A stretch of 64,000 nucleotides of DNA from positions 2,294,001-2,358,000 of the forward strand of contig NZ_CP102830.1 in NCBI RefSeq assembly GCF_024730785.1, given 5' to 3'. A program made the translations under genes and the position numbers. Below the pieces are notes generated by a model that ran no database searches, was not told the DNA's origin, and worked only from the letters and a program-made list of their open reading frames with translations. Shown here in pieces: positions 7,667-15,649 of this stretch. How positions within the stretch are numbered: the stretch's first letter is position 1; the number at the start of each line of letters is the position of its first letter. This DNA comes from Pseudomonas sp. LS44. Its GTDB lineage: Bacteria > Pseudomonadota > Gammaproteobacteria > Pseudomonadales > Pseudomonadaceae.

Positions 7667-8818
7667 TTACAGCGACCGACCGACCACCTCGCGCTGGATC
7701 TCGTTGGCGCCGCCATAGATACGCGCCACGCGAGAGTCGGAGAACATCCTCGCGATCGGGTACTCGTTCATGTAGCCGAAGCCGCCGAAGAACTGCAGGC
7801 AGCGGTCAACCACTTCCCCTTGGCGATCGGTCAGCCAGAACTTGCCCATCGAGGCCAGTGTGGTGTCCAGAGTGCCGTCCACCCAGCGTTGCACGATCAG
7901 GTCGGCGAAGGTCCGCGACGCGGTGACCGTGGCCTTGATCTCGGCCAACTGGAAGCGGGTGTTCTGGAAGTCGATGATCGCCTTGCCGAAGGCCTTGCGC
8001 TCCTTGGTGTACTCGACGGTCAGCGCCAGTGCGCGCTCCATCTGGGCAGCGGCACCGATGCCGATCTGCGCGCGCTCGTAGGGCAGTTGCTGCATCAGCT
8101 GGATGAAACCCTGACCCTCAACGCCACCGATCAGGCAGTCGGCCGACACTTCGCACTCCTCGAAGAACATTTCCGAGGTGTCCTGGCCCGGCAGGCCGAC
8201 CTTGTCCAGGCACTTGCCGCGCTGGAAGCCCGCGGTCTTGGTGTCGACGATGAACAACGAGATACCGCGCGAACCCTTGGCCTCCAGATCGGTCTTGGCG
8301 ATCACCACCACGATGTCACTGATCTGACCGTTGGTGATGAAGGTCTTCGAGCCGCTGATGACGTATTTGTCGCCCTTCTTCACCGCCCGAGTGCGCACAC
8401 CCTGCAGGTCGGAGCCGGTGCCCGGCTCGGTCATGGCGATCGAGGTGATGCACTCGCCGGAGGCGATCTTCGGCAGCCACTTGAGCTTCTGCTCTTCGGT
8501 ACCGCTGTCCAGGATGTAGTGGCCAACAATATGGCTGATCCCCAGACCCAGGCTCGTCACGCCGGCATAGGTCAGCTCCTCCAAGGTCACGGCATAGTGC
8601 GCCGGGGTGCCATCGGCGCCGCCGTACTCGGAGGGCATATCCGGCAGGATCATGCCCATCTCGCCGGCGGCCAGCCAGGCCGAACGGTCGGAGCGGTGCT
8701 GTTCGCGCCACTTGTCTTCGTGCGGCATCAGTTGCTCACGGACGAAGCGGCGAATGCTGTCGCGGAAGGCATCCAGGTCGGAGTCCATCCACGGGGAGCG
8801 ATAGTTTTCCAGTTGCAT
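7667..8818 (-). CDS. Acyl-CoA dehydrogenase, LCAD-like
   Basis: A FAD-dependent acyl-CoA dehydrogenase of 383 residues that would form the 2,3-double bond of an acyl-CoA. Visible motifs are the FAD/substrate loop IAMTEPGTGSDLQG, the tryptophan-replaced GSKTFITNGQ segment, and the ERKAFGK motif. The usual C-terminal catalytic glutamate position of short/medium-chain enzymes reads IYGGANEIQ (Gly instead of Glu). A glutamate is present instead in LPYER at about residue 248, the place used by long-chain and isovaleryl-type enzymes. This suits long or branched substrates. The SDR gene lies 18 bases upstream on the same strand, so the two are in one operon. Confidence 0.9.
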   Translation of the reverse strand: MQLENYRSPWMDSDLDAFRDSIRRFVREQLMPHEDKWREQHRSDRSAWLAAGEMGMILPDMPSEYGGADGTPAHYAVTLEELTYAGVTSLGLGISHIVGHYILDSGTEEQKLKWLPKIASGECITSIAMTEPGTGSDLQGVRTRAVKKGDKYVISGSKTFITNGQISDIVVVIAKTDLEAKGSRGISLFIVDTKTAGFQRGKCLDKVGLPGQDTSEMFFEECEVSADCLIGGVEGQGFIQLMQQLPYERAQIGIGAAAQMERALALTVEYTKERKAFGKAIIDFQNTRFQLAEIKATVTASRTFADLIVQRWVDGTLDTTLASMGKFWLTDRQGEVVDRCLQFFGGFGYMNEYPIARMFSDSRVARIYGGANEIQREVVGRSL

Positions 8819-8836
8819 ATCGATTTCCTCGTAGGA

Positions 8837-9667
8837 TTAAACGTTGCCGTAACCGCCGCCGCAGACGATGGTCTGGCCGGACACGTAGTTGGCTTCCGGC
8901 AGGCACAGCATGACCACCGCACCGGCTGCTTCTTCCGGAGTACCTGGGCGACCCAGTGGGATTATCTGGCTGGCGCCGTCGACCAAAGACTGCTGCACGC
9001 CGACCTTGATCTCGCGACCCTCGATGTTCACGGTCTTGCTCTCGTCGCCGGCCAGCGCCTGAGTCAGACGGGTTTCGATGAAGCCGAAGGCCACGGCGTT
9101 GACGTTGACCTTGAAGCGGCCCCACTCCTTGGAGAGGGTCTTGGTCAGGCCGAGGATGCCGGCTTTGGCCGAGGAGTAGTTGCTCTGGCCGGGGTTGCCG
9201 CCAGCGGCGCCGGAGGAGATGTTCACCACTTTGCGGAACACTTCGCGGCCTTCGGCGGCTTCTTTCTTGGCAGCGGCGCTGATGATCGGCTGAGCGGCGC
9301 GCAGGATGCGGAACGGCGCGGTCAGGTGGCAATCCATGATGGCGTACCACTGCTCGTCGCTCATCTTCTGGATCACGTTGTCCCAGGTGAAGCCGGCGTT
9401 GTTGATGATGATGTCGATGGCGCCGTAAGCCGTGACCGCGGTTTGCACCAGGCGCTCGGCGAAATCAACAGCGGTAACGCTGCCGACGCAGGCCACGGCT
9501 TCGCCGCCCGCAGCACGGATCTCGGCGACCACTTCTTCAGCCGGGCCGGCGTCCAGGTCGTTGACCACGACTTTGGCGCCGTAGGCAGCCAGTTGCAGGG
9601 CGACTTCACGACCAATGCCACGGCCAGAGCCGGTTACCAGAGCGACTTTACCTTCGAGCTTTTTCAT
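8837..9667 (-). CDS. Short-chain dehydrogenase, probable (3R)-hydroxyacyl-CoA dehydrogenase
   Basis: A classical NAD(P)-dependent SDR of 276 residues, with the cofactor loop VTGSGRGIGR, the NNAG motif, catalytic Ser in NISSG and the YxxxK pair in SNYSSAKAG. An acidic residue after the second strand (VVNDLD) points to NAD. Length and the insertion before NISSG (AAAKKEAAEGREVF) resemble the dehydrogenase unit of MFE-2-type proteins. Two MaoC genes lie directly upstream (33- and 12-base gaps), so SDR plus MaoC would carry out the same pair of steps that MFE-2 performs as a single chain. That role is inferred from context; the fold is certain. Confidence 0.88.
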   Translation of the reverse strand: MKKLEGKVALVTGSGRGIGREVALQLAAYGAKVVVNDLDAGPAEEVVAEIRAAGGEAVACVGSVTAVDFAERLVQTAVTAYGAIDIIINNAGFTWDNVIQKMSDEQWYAIMDCHLTAPFRILRAAQPIISAAAKKEAAEGREVFRKVVNISSGAAGGNPGQSNYSSAKAGILGLTKTLSKEWGRFKVNVNAVAFGFIETRLTQALAGDESKTVNIEGREIKVGVQQSLVDGASQIIPLGRPGTPEEAAGAVVMLCLPEANYVSGQTIVCGGGYGNV

Positions 9668-9699
9668 TTAACTGTTCCTACGAGTGGGGGGATGGAATA

Positions 9700-10119
9700 T
9701 CAGGCCAGGGCGACCACGGCTTCGCCGGCGAGCTTTTCTTCGCCGTACTGATTGCCGCAGCGGATCGCCAGACGCACACGCTTCTCGCCGTTTTCTTCGA
9801 ACTTCTCGGTGACTTTGCCGGTGCAGGTCGGGATGTGGCCGAGCTGGGTGATGCCGGTGAAACGGATCGACAGGCTGCGCAATTGGCTCTGTGGCACCCA
9901 GCGGGTCAGCAGGCGGCCGAGGTAGGCGGCAGACAACATGCCGTGGGCGAACACGTCGGGCATCCGCGCCTTGCGGGCGAAGTCGATGTCGATGTGGATC
10001 GGGTTGTGGTCACCCGAGGCGCCGGCATACAGGGCCAGGGTGGTGCGATTGATCGGTTGCAGCTTGAGCAGCGGGATCTCGTCGCCAACCTGGATATCGG
10101 AGTATTGAACGGTAGTCAT
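9700..10119 (-). CDS. MaoC-like enoyl-CoA hydratase, catalytic subunit
   Basis: The 139-residue hot-dog protein carries the hydratase-2 motif YAGASGDHNPIHID with the catalytic Asp and His, followed by AHGML, as in R-specific enoyl-CoA hydratases. These enzymes add water to a 2-enoyl-CoA to give (3R)-hydroxyacyl-CoA. A second hot-dog gene lies 12 bases upstream (10132-10569). Pairs of small MaoC proteins commonly form heteromers in which only one chain holds the Asp/His dyad. This one is the catalytic chain. The adjoining SDR is the expected next enzyme. Confidence 0.88.
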   Translation of the reverse strand: MTTVQYSDIQVGDEIPLLKLQPINRTTLALYAGASGDHNPIHIDIDFARKARMPDVFAHGMLSAAYLGRLLTRWVPQSQLRSLSIRFTGITQLGHIPTCTGKVTEKFEENGEKRVRLAIRCGNQYGEEKLAGEAVVALA

Positions 10120-10131
10120 TTTGCTGGCTCC

Positions 10132-10569
10132 TTAACGCTGAACGACGGTGCCACGGACATCGGCGATGTGCTCGCCGTCCTGGTTGGTCACACGGGTTTC
10201 ATTGACCACGAACTGCAGCGCGCCGCCTTTCTTGTCGTAGACGTCGGCGATCTTGGTGTCGAAGGTCAGCACATCACCGGCCACCGCGGGCTTGTGGTAC
10301 ACGAACGACTGTTCGGCGTGCAGGATGCGGCCGAGATCGAAACCGTAGATGTTCAGCTGCTCGACCAGGTCGCGACCTTCGCCGCCGAGGCACATGAAGA
10401 AGCTCGGCGGCACCGGTAGCGACTTGTAGCCGGCGGCTTGGGCAGCGGCTTCGTCGGTATATATCGGATCGGTTTCACCAATGGCCTTGGCGAAGAAACG
10501 CAGGCGGCCTTTTTCCACTTCGACGCTGGTGACGCCGAGCGAACGGCCGATCAGACTTTTGTCTGCCAT
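10132..10569 (-). CDS. MaoC N-terminal-domain (FAS1-like dehydratase region) protein, non-catalytic partner
   Basis: A 145-residue hot-dog protein of the kind matching the N-terminal half of double-hot-dog hydratases: FAKAIGETDPIYTDE near the N-terminus, PVPPSFFMCLGGEGRD, then ILHAEQSFVYHKPAVAGDVL. It has GETDP but lacks the full D-x-N-P-x-H motif of its neighbour. By analogy with HadA/HadB and the mycobacterial steroid hydratase pairs it probably shapes the substrate tunnel for the catalytic subunit. The order and 12-base spacing support a heteromer. Confidence 0.82.
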   Translation of the reverse strand: MADKSLIGRSLGVTSVEVEKGRLRFFAKAIGETDPIYTDEAAAQAAGYKSLPVPPSFFMCLGGEGRDLVEQLNIYGFDLGRILHAEQSFVYHKPAVAGDVLTFDTKIADVYDKKGGALQFVVNETRVTNQDGEHIADVRGTVVQR

Positions 10570-10626
10570 TTCACATGTCTCCTATAAGAACTTTTCGAGA
10601 GGCGCGCCCGAAGACGCGCACGCAGT

Positions 10627-10758
10627 CGTAGGGCGGGTTAGCCGCGCAGCGGCGTAACCCGCCATGGATGTCGCCAGGCATCCCTGTGGCCGGTCGGTGG
10701 GTTACGCCTACGGCTAACCCACCCTACGAAATCAAGACATCAATGGGCCGGATCAATA
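10627..10758. repeat. REPIN-like element, subtype A
   Basis: Terminal arms GTAGGGCGGGTTAGCCGCGC and GGCTAACCCACCCTACGA are inverted. The interior holds ATGGATGTCGCCAGGCATCC and GGCCGGTCGGTGGGTTACGC. Downstream similarity to the copy at 21523-21641 continues through ATCAAGACATCAA and GGGCCGGATCAATA. Confidence 0.82.
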
Positions 10759-10779
10759 GTGATCCGCCAGGCGAGCTGT

Positions 10780-12351
10780 TCATTGCGCGGGCTTTGCTGG
10801 AGGCGCCTTCTGCAGACTCATCATCGCCTTCTTCACCGCCAGGCTCTGATAGTTGATGTTGGCCACATTCAGGCTGACGCCTTCCTGGAACGGGTACTGC
10901 GACAGGCTACCCATGAAGGCCTTGACCTTGGCCTGGATCGGCACGAACAACCACGCCTGATCGAAGGCCCAGCGCCGCGCCATGTCCGATTCCTGGCGCG
11001 CGGTCTGGAACGGGTCAGCCAGCAGGTTGGTCAGCACCGGCACGTTGGCAACCCTGCGGGAAGCGTCGCCGAAACCGCCTTCCATGGTGGCAAAGCTCAA
11101 GCGCCACTCCTTCCAACGGATCGCATCCAGATCGCCACCCATGCTGAAGTAGAAGTACTCCTCGCGCGGGCTGTCCTTCGCCTCGCCCTTGAAGAACGGC
11201 AGGAAGTTGTAGCCGTCCAGGTGCACGCGGTATTGCTTGCCGCTCAGTTGGCTGCCCTTGGCCATATCGGCCACCAGGCTCGCGTTGCCGGCGGCGGCTG
11301 CCAGGGTCGGCATCCAGTCGTTATGGGCGATCATGTTGTTGAAGCGGCTGCCTGGCTTGATCACGCCCGGCCATTTCACCAGCAGCGGCACACGGTGGCC
11401 GCCTTCATTGGAGGTGCCCTTTTCGCCATGGAACGGTGAGGTGCCGCCATCCGGCCAGGTGAACTTCTCGGCGCCATTGTCGGTGGTGTAGATGATGATG
11501 GTGTTGTCGGCGATGCCGAGGTCGTCGAGCTTCTTCAGCAGCTTGCCGACGTGGTCATCGTGTTCAACCATGCCGTCCGGATACAGGCCAATCCCGGTCT
11601 TGCCGTCGTACTCTTTCTTCAGGTGGGTCCAGACATGCATGCGCGTGCTGTTGAACCAGACGAAGAAGGGTTTGTCGGCCTTGTTCGCTTTATCGATGAA
11701 GTTCTCGGTGGCCTGCACCAACTCGTCGTCGATGGTTTCCATGCGCTTGCGGGTCAGCGGGCCGGTGTCCTCGATCTTGCCGTCGGCGTAGGAATGGATC
11801 ACCCCGCGCGGACCGTATTTTTTGCGGAATTCCGGGTCTTTCGGGTAGTAGTAGGTCTCCGGCTCTTCCTCGGCGTTCATGTGGTAGAGGTTGCCGAAGA
11901 ATTCGTCGAAACCGTGGTTGGTCGGCAGGTGCTGGTTGCGGTCGCCGAGGTGGTTCTTGCCGAACTGGCCAGTGGTGTAGCCCTGCTGCTTCATCACGTC
12001 GCCGATGGTCGGCGCCCAGTCCGGGATGCCGTGCTCGGAGCCTGGCATGCCGACGGTCAGCAGGCCGGTGCGGAACGGATGCTGGCCGAGGGCGAAGGCC
12101 GAGCGACCGGCAGTGCAGGACTGCTCGCCGTAGCCGTGGGTGAACAGCGCACCCTCTTTGGCGATACGGTCGATGTTCGGCGTCTCGTAGCCCATCATGC
12201 CTTGGTTGTAGGCACTCAGATTGAAGATGCCGACGTCGTCACCAAAGATCACCAAGACATTGGGCTTTTCGGCGGCAAAAGCGCTTAGCGCCGCACTCGA
12301 CAGGCCGATAGCCAGGACCAATCTGGCGAGCTTTTTTCCTATGTAGGTCAT
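10780..12351 (-). CDS. Exported sulfatase with C-T-A-G-R active-site motif
   Basis: A type I sulfatase fold of 523 residues, expected to hydrolyse sulfate esters in the periplasm. The start MTYIGKK has AAGGAGAT upstream, and a Sec signal peptide ends at SAFAAEK. Metal-binding Asp residues are in VIFGDDVG. The residue to be turned into formylglycine is Cys79 in SCTAGRSAF, where Ala replaces the usual Pro of CxPxR. Downstream are FGKNHLGD and YTTDNGAEKFTWPD. It is a close paralogue of the sulfatase at 39857-41440. No sulfatase-modifying enzyme gene is seen in the window. It sits in the minus catabolic arm between repeats. The substrate is unknown. Confidence 0.87.
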   Translation of the reverse strand: MTYIGKKLARLVLAIGLSSAALSAFAAEKPNVLVIFGDDVGIFNLSAYNQGMMGYETPNIDRIAKEGALFTHGYGEQSCTAGRSAFALGQHPFRTGLLTVGMPGSEHGIPDWAPTIGDVMKQQGYTTGQFGKNHLGDRNQHLPTNHGFDEFFGNLYHMNAEEEPETYYYPKDPEFRKKYGPRGVIHSYADGKIEDTGPLTRKRMETIDDELVQATENFIDKANKADKPFFVWFNSTRMHVWTHLKKEYDGKTGIGLYPDGMVEHDDHVGKLLKKLDDLGIADNTIIIYTTDNGAEKFTWPDGGTSPFHGEKGTSNEGGHRVPLLVKWPGVIKPGSRFNNMIAHNDWMPTLAAAAGNASLVADMAKGSQLSGKQYRVHLDGYNFLPFFKGEAKDSPREEYFYFSMGGDLDAIRWKEWRLSFATMEGGFGDASRRVANVPVLTNLLADPFQTARQESDMARRWAFDQAWLFVPIQAKVKAFMGSLSQYPFQEGVSLNVANINYQSLAVKKAMMSLQKAPPAKPAQ

Positions 12352-12402
12352 TTTGCTATCTCCTTTTTGTGAGTCTGCAAAGTGGTCAATGAAGCCGTAA
12401 GT

Positions 12403-12518
12403 CGTAGGGCGGGTTAGCCGCGTAGCGGCGTACCTGCCATGGATGTCGGCAGACATCCCGCTGACCGACCCTGCGGCCGGTCGGTGGGTTACGGCCTGCG
12501 GCCTAACCCACCCTACGA
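12403..12518. repeat. REPIN-like element, subtype A
   Basis: Terminal arms GTAGGGCGGGTTAGCCGCGT and CTAACCCACCCTACGA are inverted. The interior ATGGATGTCGGCAGACATCC forms its own hairpin (GGATGTC/GACATCC). It lies between the SCP-x thiolase stop and the sulfatase start on the same strand. Confidence 0.82.
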
Positions 12519-12539
12519 AACCTGATCAATAACCCGACG

Positions 12540-13727
12540 TTAGCCGCGACCGTACAAGGTCACGACGCAAGCGCCGCCCAGGCCCAGGTTGTGTTGCAGG
12601 GCGTGATTCAAGCCTTCGACCTGACGCGCCTCGGCAGTGCCACGCAGCTGATGGGTCAGCTCATAGCACTGCGCCAAGCCGGTGGCGCCCAGCGGGTGGC
12701 CCTTGGAGAGCAGGCCGCCGGAGGGGTTGGTGACCACTTGGCCGCCATAGGTGTTGTCGCCATCGAGGACGAATTTCTCGGCGCCGCCAATCGGGCAGAG
12801 ACCCAGCGCTTCATAAGTCAGCAGCTCGTTGTGGGCGAAGCAGTCGTGCATCTCGGCTACGCGGATGTCCTGCGGGCCGATGCCGGCTTTTTCGTAGACT
12901 TCACGCGAGGCGCGCTCGGCCATATCGCGGCCAACCATCTGGATCATCGACGGCGGCTCGTAGGCGATCGGCGCGTCGGTGGTCATCGACTGGGCGAGGA
13001 TCACTACGTCGGTGCGCAGGCCGTGCTTCTTGGCGAAGGCTTCCGAGCAGACGATCGCCGCCGCGCCGCCGCAAGTCGGCGGGCAGGCCATCAGACGGGT
13101 CATCACGTCCGGCCAAACGACCATGTCGTTCATCACGTCTTCAGTGGTGACGACTTTGCGGAACAGCGCCAGCGGGTTGTTGACGGCATGACGGCTGGCC
13201 TTGGCGCGGATCGCGGCGAAGGTGCTCATCTGCGTGCCGTACTTCTGCATGTGCTCGCGGCCGGCGCCACCGAACATTTTCAGGGCCATCGGCATTTCCG
13301 GCACATCGCTGGCCAGTTGCGCGGCGATATCCATACATTTGCCCGTCACGCCAGGACGGTCATCCCAATGATTCTTCAGGGCGCCCGGTTGCATCTGTTC
13401 GAAGCCCAGGGCCAGGGCGCAGTCGACCGCGCCGCTCTCCACCGCCTGGCGAGCCAGGTACAGCGCGCTGGAGCCGGTCGAGCAGTTATTGTTGACGTTG
13501 AGCATCGGGATGCCGCTCAGGCCGACTTCGTAGAGGGCCGACTGGCCGCTGGTGGAGTCGCCGTAGACGTAGCCAACATAGGCCTGCTGCACCAGCTTGT
13601 AGTCGATACCGGCATCCTTCAGCGCCAGACGGGTGGCTTCGGCGCCCATCTGGATGTAGGTACCGCTGGCACCGGGCTTCATGAACGGGATCATGCCCAC
13701 GCCCGCTACGTACACTTTCTGCGACAT
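12540..13727 (-). CDS. SCP-x/lipid-transfer-type thiolase
   Basis: A thiolase-superfamily protein of 395 residues, type used for side-chain cleavage of sterols and branched acyl-CoAs. The start MSQKVYVAGVG has GGAGAAG upstream. It shows the nucleophile Cys82 in NNNCSTGSSALY, HDCFAHNEL, and the C-terminal NPSGGLLSKGHPLGATG loop with its active His. The sequence order matches the SCP-2 thiolase subfamily rather than AtoB/FadA. No fused SCP-2 domain or neighbouring DUF35 protein is seen, which argues for thiolase rather than aldolase use. It is the first gene of the minus arm, facing the control region at 13728-14049. Since both AtoB/FadA-type thiolases at the left edge are broken, it is the only intact thiolase in the island. 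Confidence 0.88.
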   Translation of the reverse strand: MSQKVYVAGVGMIPFMKPGASGTYIQMGAEATRLALKDAGIDYKLVQQAYVGYVYGDSTSGQSALYEVGLSGIPMLNVNNNCSTGSSALYLARQAVESGAVDCALALGFEQMQPGALKNHWDDRPGVTGKCMDIAAQLASDVPEMPMALKMFGGAGREHMQKYGTQMSTFAAIRAKASRHAVNNPLALFRKVVTTEDVMNDMVVWPDVMTRLMACPPTCGGAAAIVCSEAFAKKHGLRTDVVILAQSMTTDAPIAYEPPSMIQMVGRDMAERASREVYEKAGIGPQDIRVAEMHDCFAHNELLTYEALGLCPIGGAEKFVLDGDNTYGGQVVTNPSGGLLSKGHPLGATGLAQCYELTHQLRGTAEARQVEGLNHALQHNLGLGGACVVTLYGRG

Positions 13728-14049
13728 TGTCTTCTCCATACAGTTGGTTGTGTCTCGCGACCTGCGCAAGCGAGCGGGCAGAGCCGGCTCATGTGCCCAA
13801 GATACCTATCCATCGGATGGGGTCACCCGCCCCGAGGGAGTGGGTGGGTGGGGGTACGCCTGGAAGACCTTGCCCACTCTCTCTGAATCGCCCCGGCGCG
13901 CCGGGCCAACGCCGCGCGCCCCCGACCTACCCCCGCCCACTCCCCTGGAGTGGATTCGATTCCGCGCCCGTGCATTAGCTTCGCTGGCCATGGTCGCCCT
14001 CCCCCAAACAACATCCGGCATGCCCGGTCCAGGCGCAGAGGAATTTTCT
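13728..14049. promoter_or_regulatory. Divergent control region of the catabolic island
   Basis: These 322 bases separate the two divergent arms and hold no gene. A long imperfect inverted repeat links 13836-13856 (GGGAGTGGGTGGG...) with 13928-13944 (...CGCCCACTCCC), and a perfect 14-base palindrome CCCGGCGCGCCGGG lies at 13892-13905 near its centre. I see no clear -10/-35 pair. It must contain promoters for both arms. Confidence 0.5.
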
Positions 14050-14805
14050 ATGGCAGCTCTACAAGGCAAGGTCGCGGTCGTGACCGGCGGCGCGTCCGGC
14101 ATTGGCCGCGCCAGCGCACTGCTGTTCGCCCGCAACGGCGCCAAGGTGGTGGTCGCGGATATGAGCGAAGTGGCCGGCGCTGAAGTGGTCAGGGAGATTG
14201 AGCAGGCCGGTGGCACAGCCTTCATGCAAACCCTCGACGTGCGCAGCGACGAGAACTGTGCGGCGCTGGTCGCGGCCACCCTGGCTCGCTTCGGTCAGCT
14301 CGACATCGCCTTCAACAACGCCGGCATCTTCGCTGCACCGACGCTGACTGAAGACCAGGGCCTGGCGCTCTGGCAACGCATGCTCGACGTCAACCTGACC
14401 GGCGTTTTCAACTGCATGGTGCATGAGCTTCGCGTGATGAAAGAGCGCGGTGGCTCGATCATCAATACCGCCTCGATAGCCGGCATCCAGGGCGCCTACG
14501 GCGCGGCGGCCTACTCGGCCTCCAAGCACGGAGTGATCGGCCTGACCCGCAGCGCCGCGCTGGAATACGGCAAGTACGGCGTGCGCATCAACGCCCTGTG
14601 CCCCGGCCTGATCGAGACACCGATGACCGTCGGCCCGGACAGCGGCTTCAACGACAAGATGATCAACGCCGGTGTGAAGGGCTCGGCGCTACGCCGCCAG
14701 GGTCGCCCCGAAGAAATGGCCGAGATGGTGCTGTGGCTGGCTTCGGACAAGTCCTCCTATGCCAACGGTGGGCAGTTCGTCGTCGATGGCGGGACCACGG
14801 CCTAA
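14050..14805 (+). CDS. Short-chain dehydrogenase/reductase, first of a tandem pair
   Basis: A 251-residue classical SDR. The start MAALQGKV is chosen because it begins just before the cofactor motif VTGGASGIGR; the frame is open far upstream but without family similarity. Other motifs are NNAGIF, the catalytic Ser in NTASI, YSASKHG (YxxxK) and the PG motif in ALCPGLIETPM. VADMS after the second strand suggests NAD. It would oxidise a hydroxyl in the pathway; the exact substrate is unknown. It shares long identical stretches with the next gene, 46 bases downstream, so this is a tandem duplication. It is the first gene of the plus arm. Confidence 0.88.
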   Translation: MAALQGKVAVVTGGASGIGRASALLFARNGAKVVVADMSEVAGAEVVREIEQAGGTAFMQTLDVRSDENCAALVAATLARFGQLDIAFNNAGIFAAPTLTEDQGLALWQRMLDVNLTGVFNCMVHELRVMKERGGSIINTASIAGIQGAYGAAAYSASKHGVIGLTRSAALEYGKYGVRINALCPGLIETPMTVGPDSGFNDKMINAGVKGSALRRQGRPEEMAEMVLWLASDKSSYANGGQFVVDGGTTA

Positions 14806-14851
14806 GAGCCGGATTGCGTCCATATCCCCACATTCGAGAGTGAGAATTCAT

Positions 14852-15607
14852 ATGAAGCTTTTGCACAACAAAGTCGCGATCGTCACCGGCGGCGCCTCCG
14901 GAATCGGTCGCGCCACCGCTCTGCTGTTTGCCCGTGAAGGTGCGCGGGTCGCCGTGGCAGACATGAGCGAGACCGCAGGCCAGGCCATGGTCGAGGAGAT
15001 CCGCCAGGCTGGCGGCGAGGCGTTTTTCCAGCGTGTCGATGTGCGCCGCGACGCGGATTGCGCCGCATTGGTCGAAGCGACGCTGGGGCACTACGGCCAG
15101 CTCGACATCGCCTTCAACAATGCCGGCATCGGCGGCGCACCATCGCTCACTCAGGACCAGGGCCTGGAGCAGTGGCGCCAGGTTCTGGATGTGAACCTGA
15201 CCGGGGTTTTCAACTGCATGGTGCATGAACTGCGCGCCATGAAAGAGCGCGGCGGCTCGATCATCAATACCGCCTCGATCATGGGCCTGCAGGGCACCGC
15301 AGGATCAGCCGCCTACTCGGCTTCCAAACACGGTGTGATCGGCCTGACCCGCAGCGCCGCGCTGGAATACGGCAAGTACGGCGTGCGCATCAATGCGCTG
15401 TGCCCCGGTTTCGTGGCGACGCCGATGCTCGTCGGCGAGACCAGTCTCTTAGATCCCAAGGGCCTGGACGCCCTGGCCCGCTCCGTGCCGATGCGCCGCC
15501 TGGCTGAGCCGGCCGAGCAAGCGGAAATGGTCCTGTGGCTGGCCTCGGACAAGTCTTCCTACGCCACTGGCGGGCATTTCGTCGTCGATGGCGGCGTGCT
15601 CGCGTAA
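14852..15607 (+). CDS. Short-chain dehydrogenase/reductase, second of a tandem pair
   Basis: Exactly the same length (251 residues) as the preceding SDR and clearly its duplicate: IVTGGASGIGRA, NNAGIGGAPSLTQDQGL, NLTGVFNCMVHEL, NTASIMG, YSASKHGVIGLTRSAALEYG and INALCPGFVATPM all line up. Differences cluster after the PG motif, in the substrate-covering loop (VGETSLLDPKGLDALARS against VGPDSGFNDKMINAGVKG). That is where SDR substrate choice is usually set. The pair has therefore probably diverged for related substrates or stereoisomers. No strong ribosome binding site is visible (GAGAGTGAG upstream). Confidence 0.88.
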   Translation: MKLLHNKVAIVTGGASGIGRATALLFAREGARVAVADMSETAGQAMVEEIRQAGGEAFFQRVDVRRDADCAALVEATLGHYGQLDIAFNNAGIGGAPSLTQDQGLEQWRQVLDVNLTGVFNCMVHELRAMKERGGSIINTASIMGLQGTAGSAAYSASKHGVIGLTRSAALEYGKYGVRINALCPGFVATPMLVGETSLLDPKGLDALARSVPMRRLAEPAEQAEMVLWLASDKSSYATGGHFVVDGGVLA

Positions 15608-15649
15608 CCCCACTCGCCGGCCCTGTGGCCAAAAACTCCTGGAGCTCTC

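Noticed and set aside
5303..9751. Very long open frames on the plus strand opposite the ligase, DUF2889, dehydrogenase and SDR genes
   Set aside because: They mirror genuine minus-strand genes with clear families, show no recognisable domains and are expected in GC-rich DNA.
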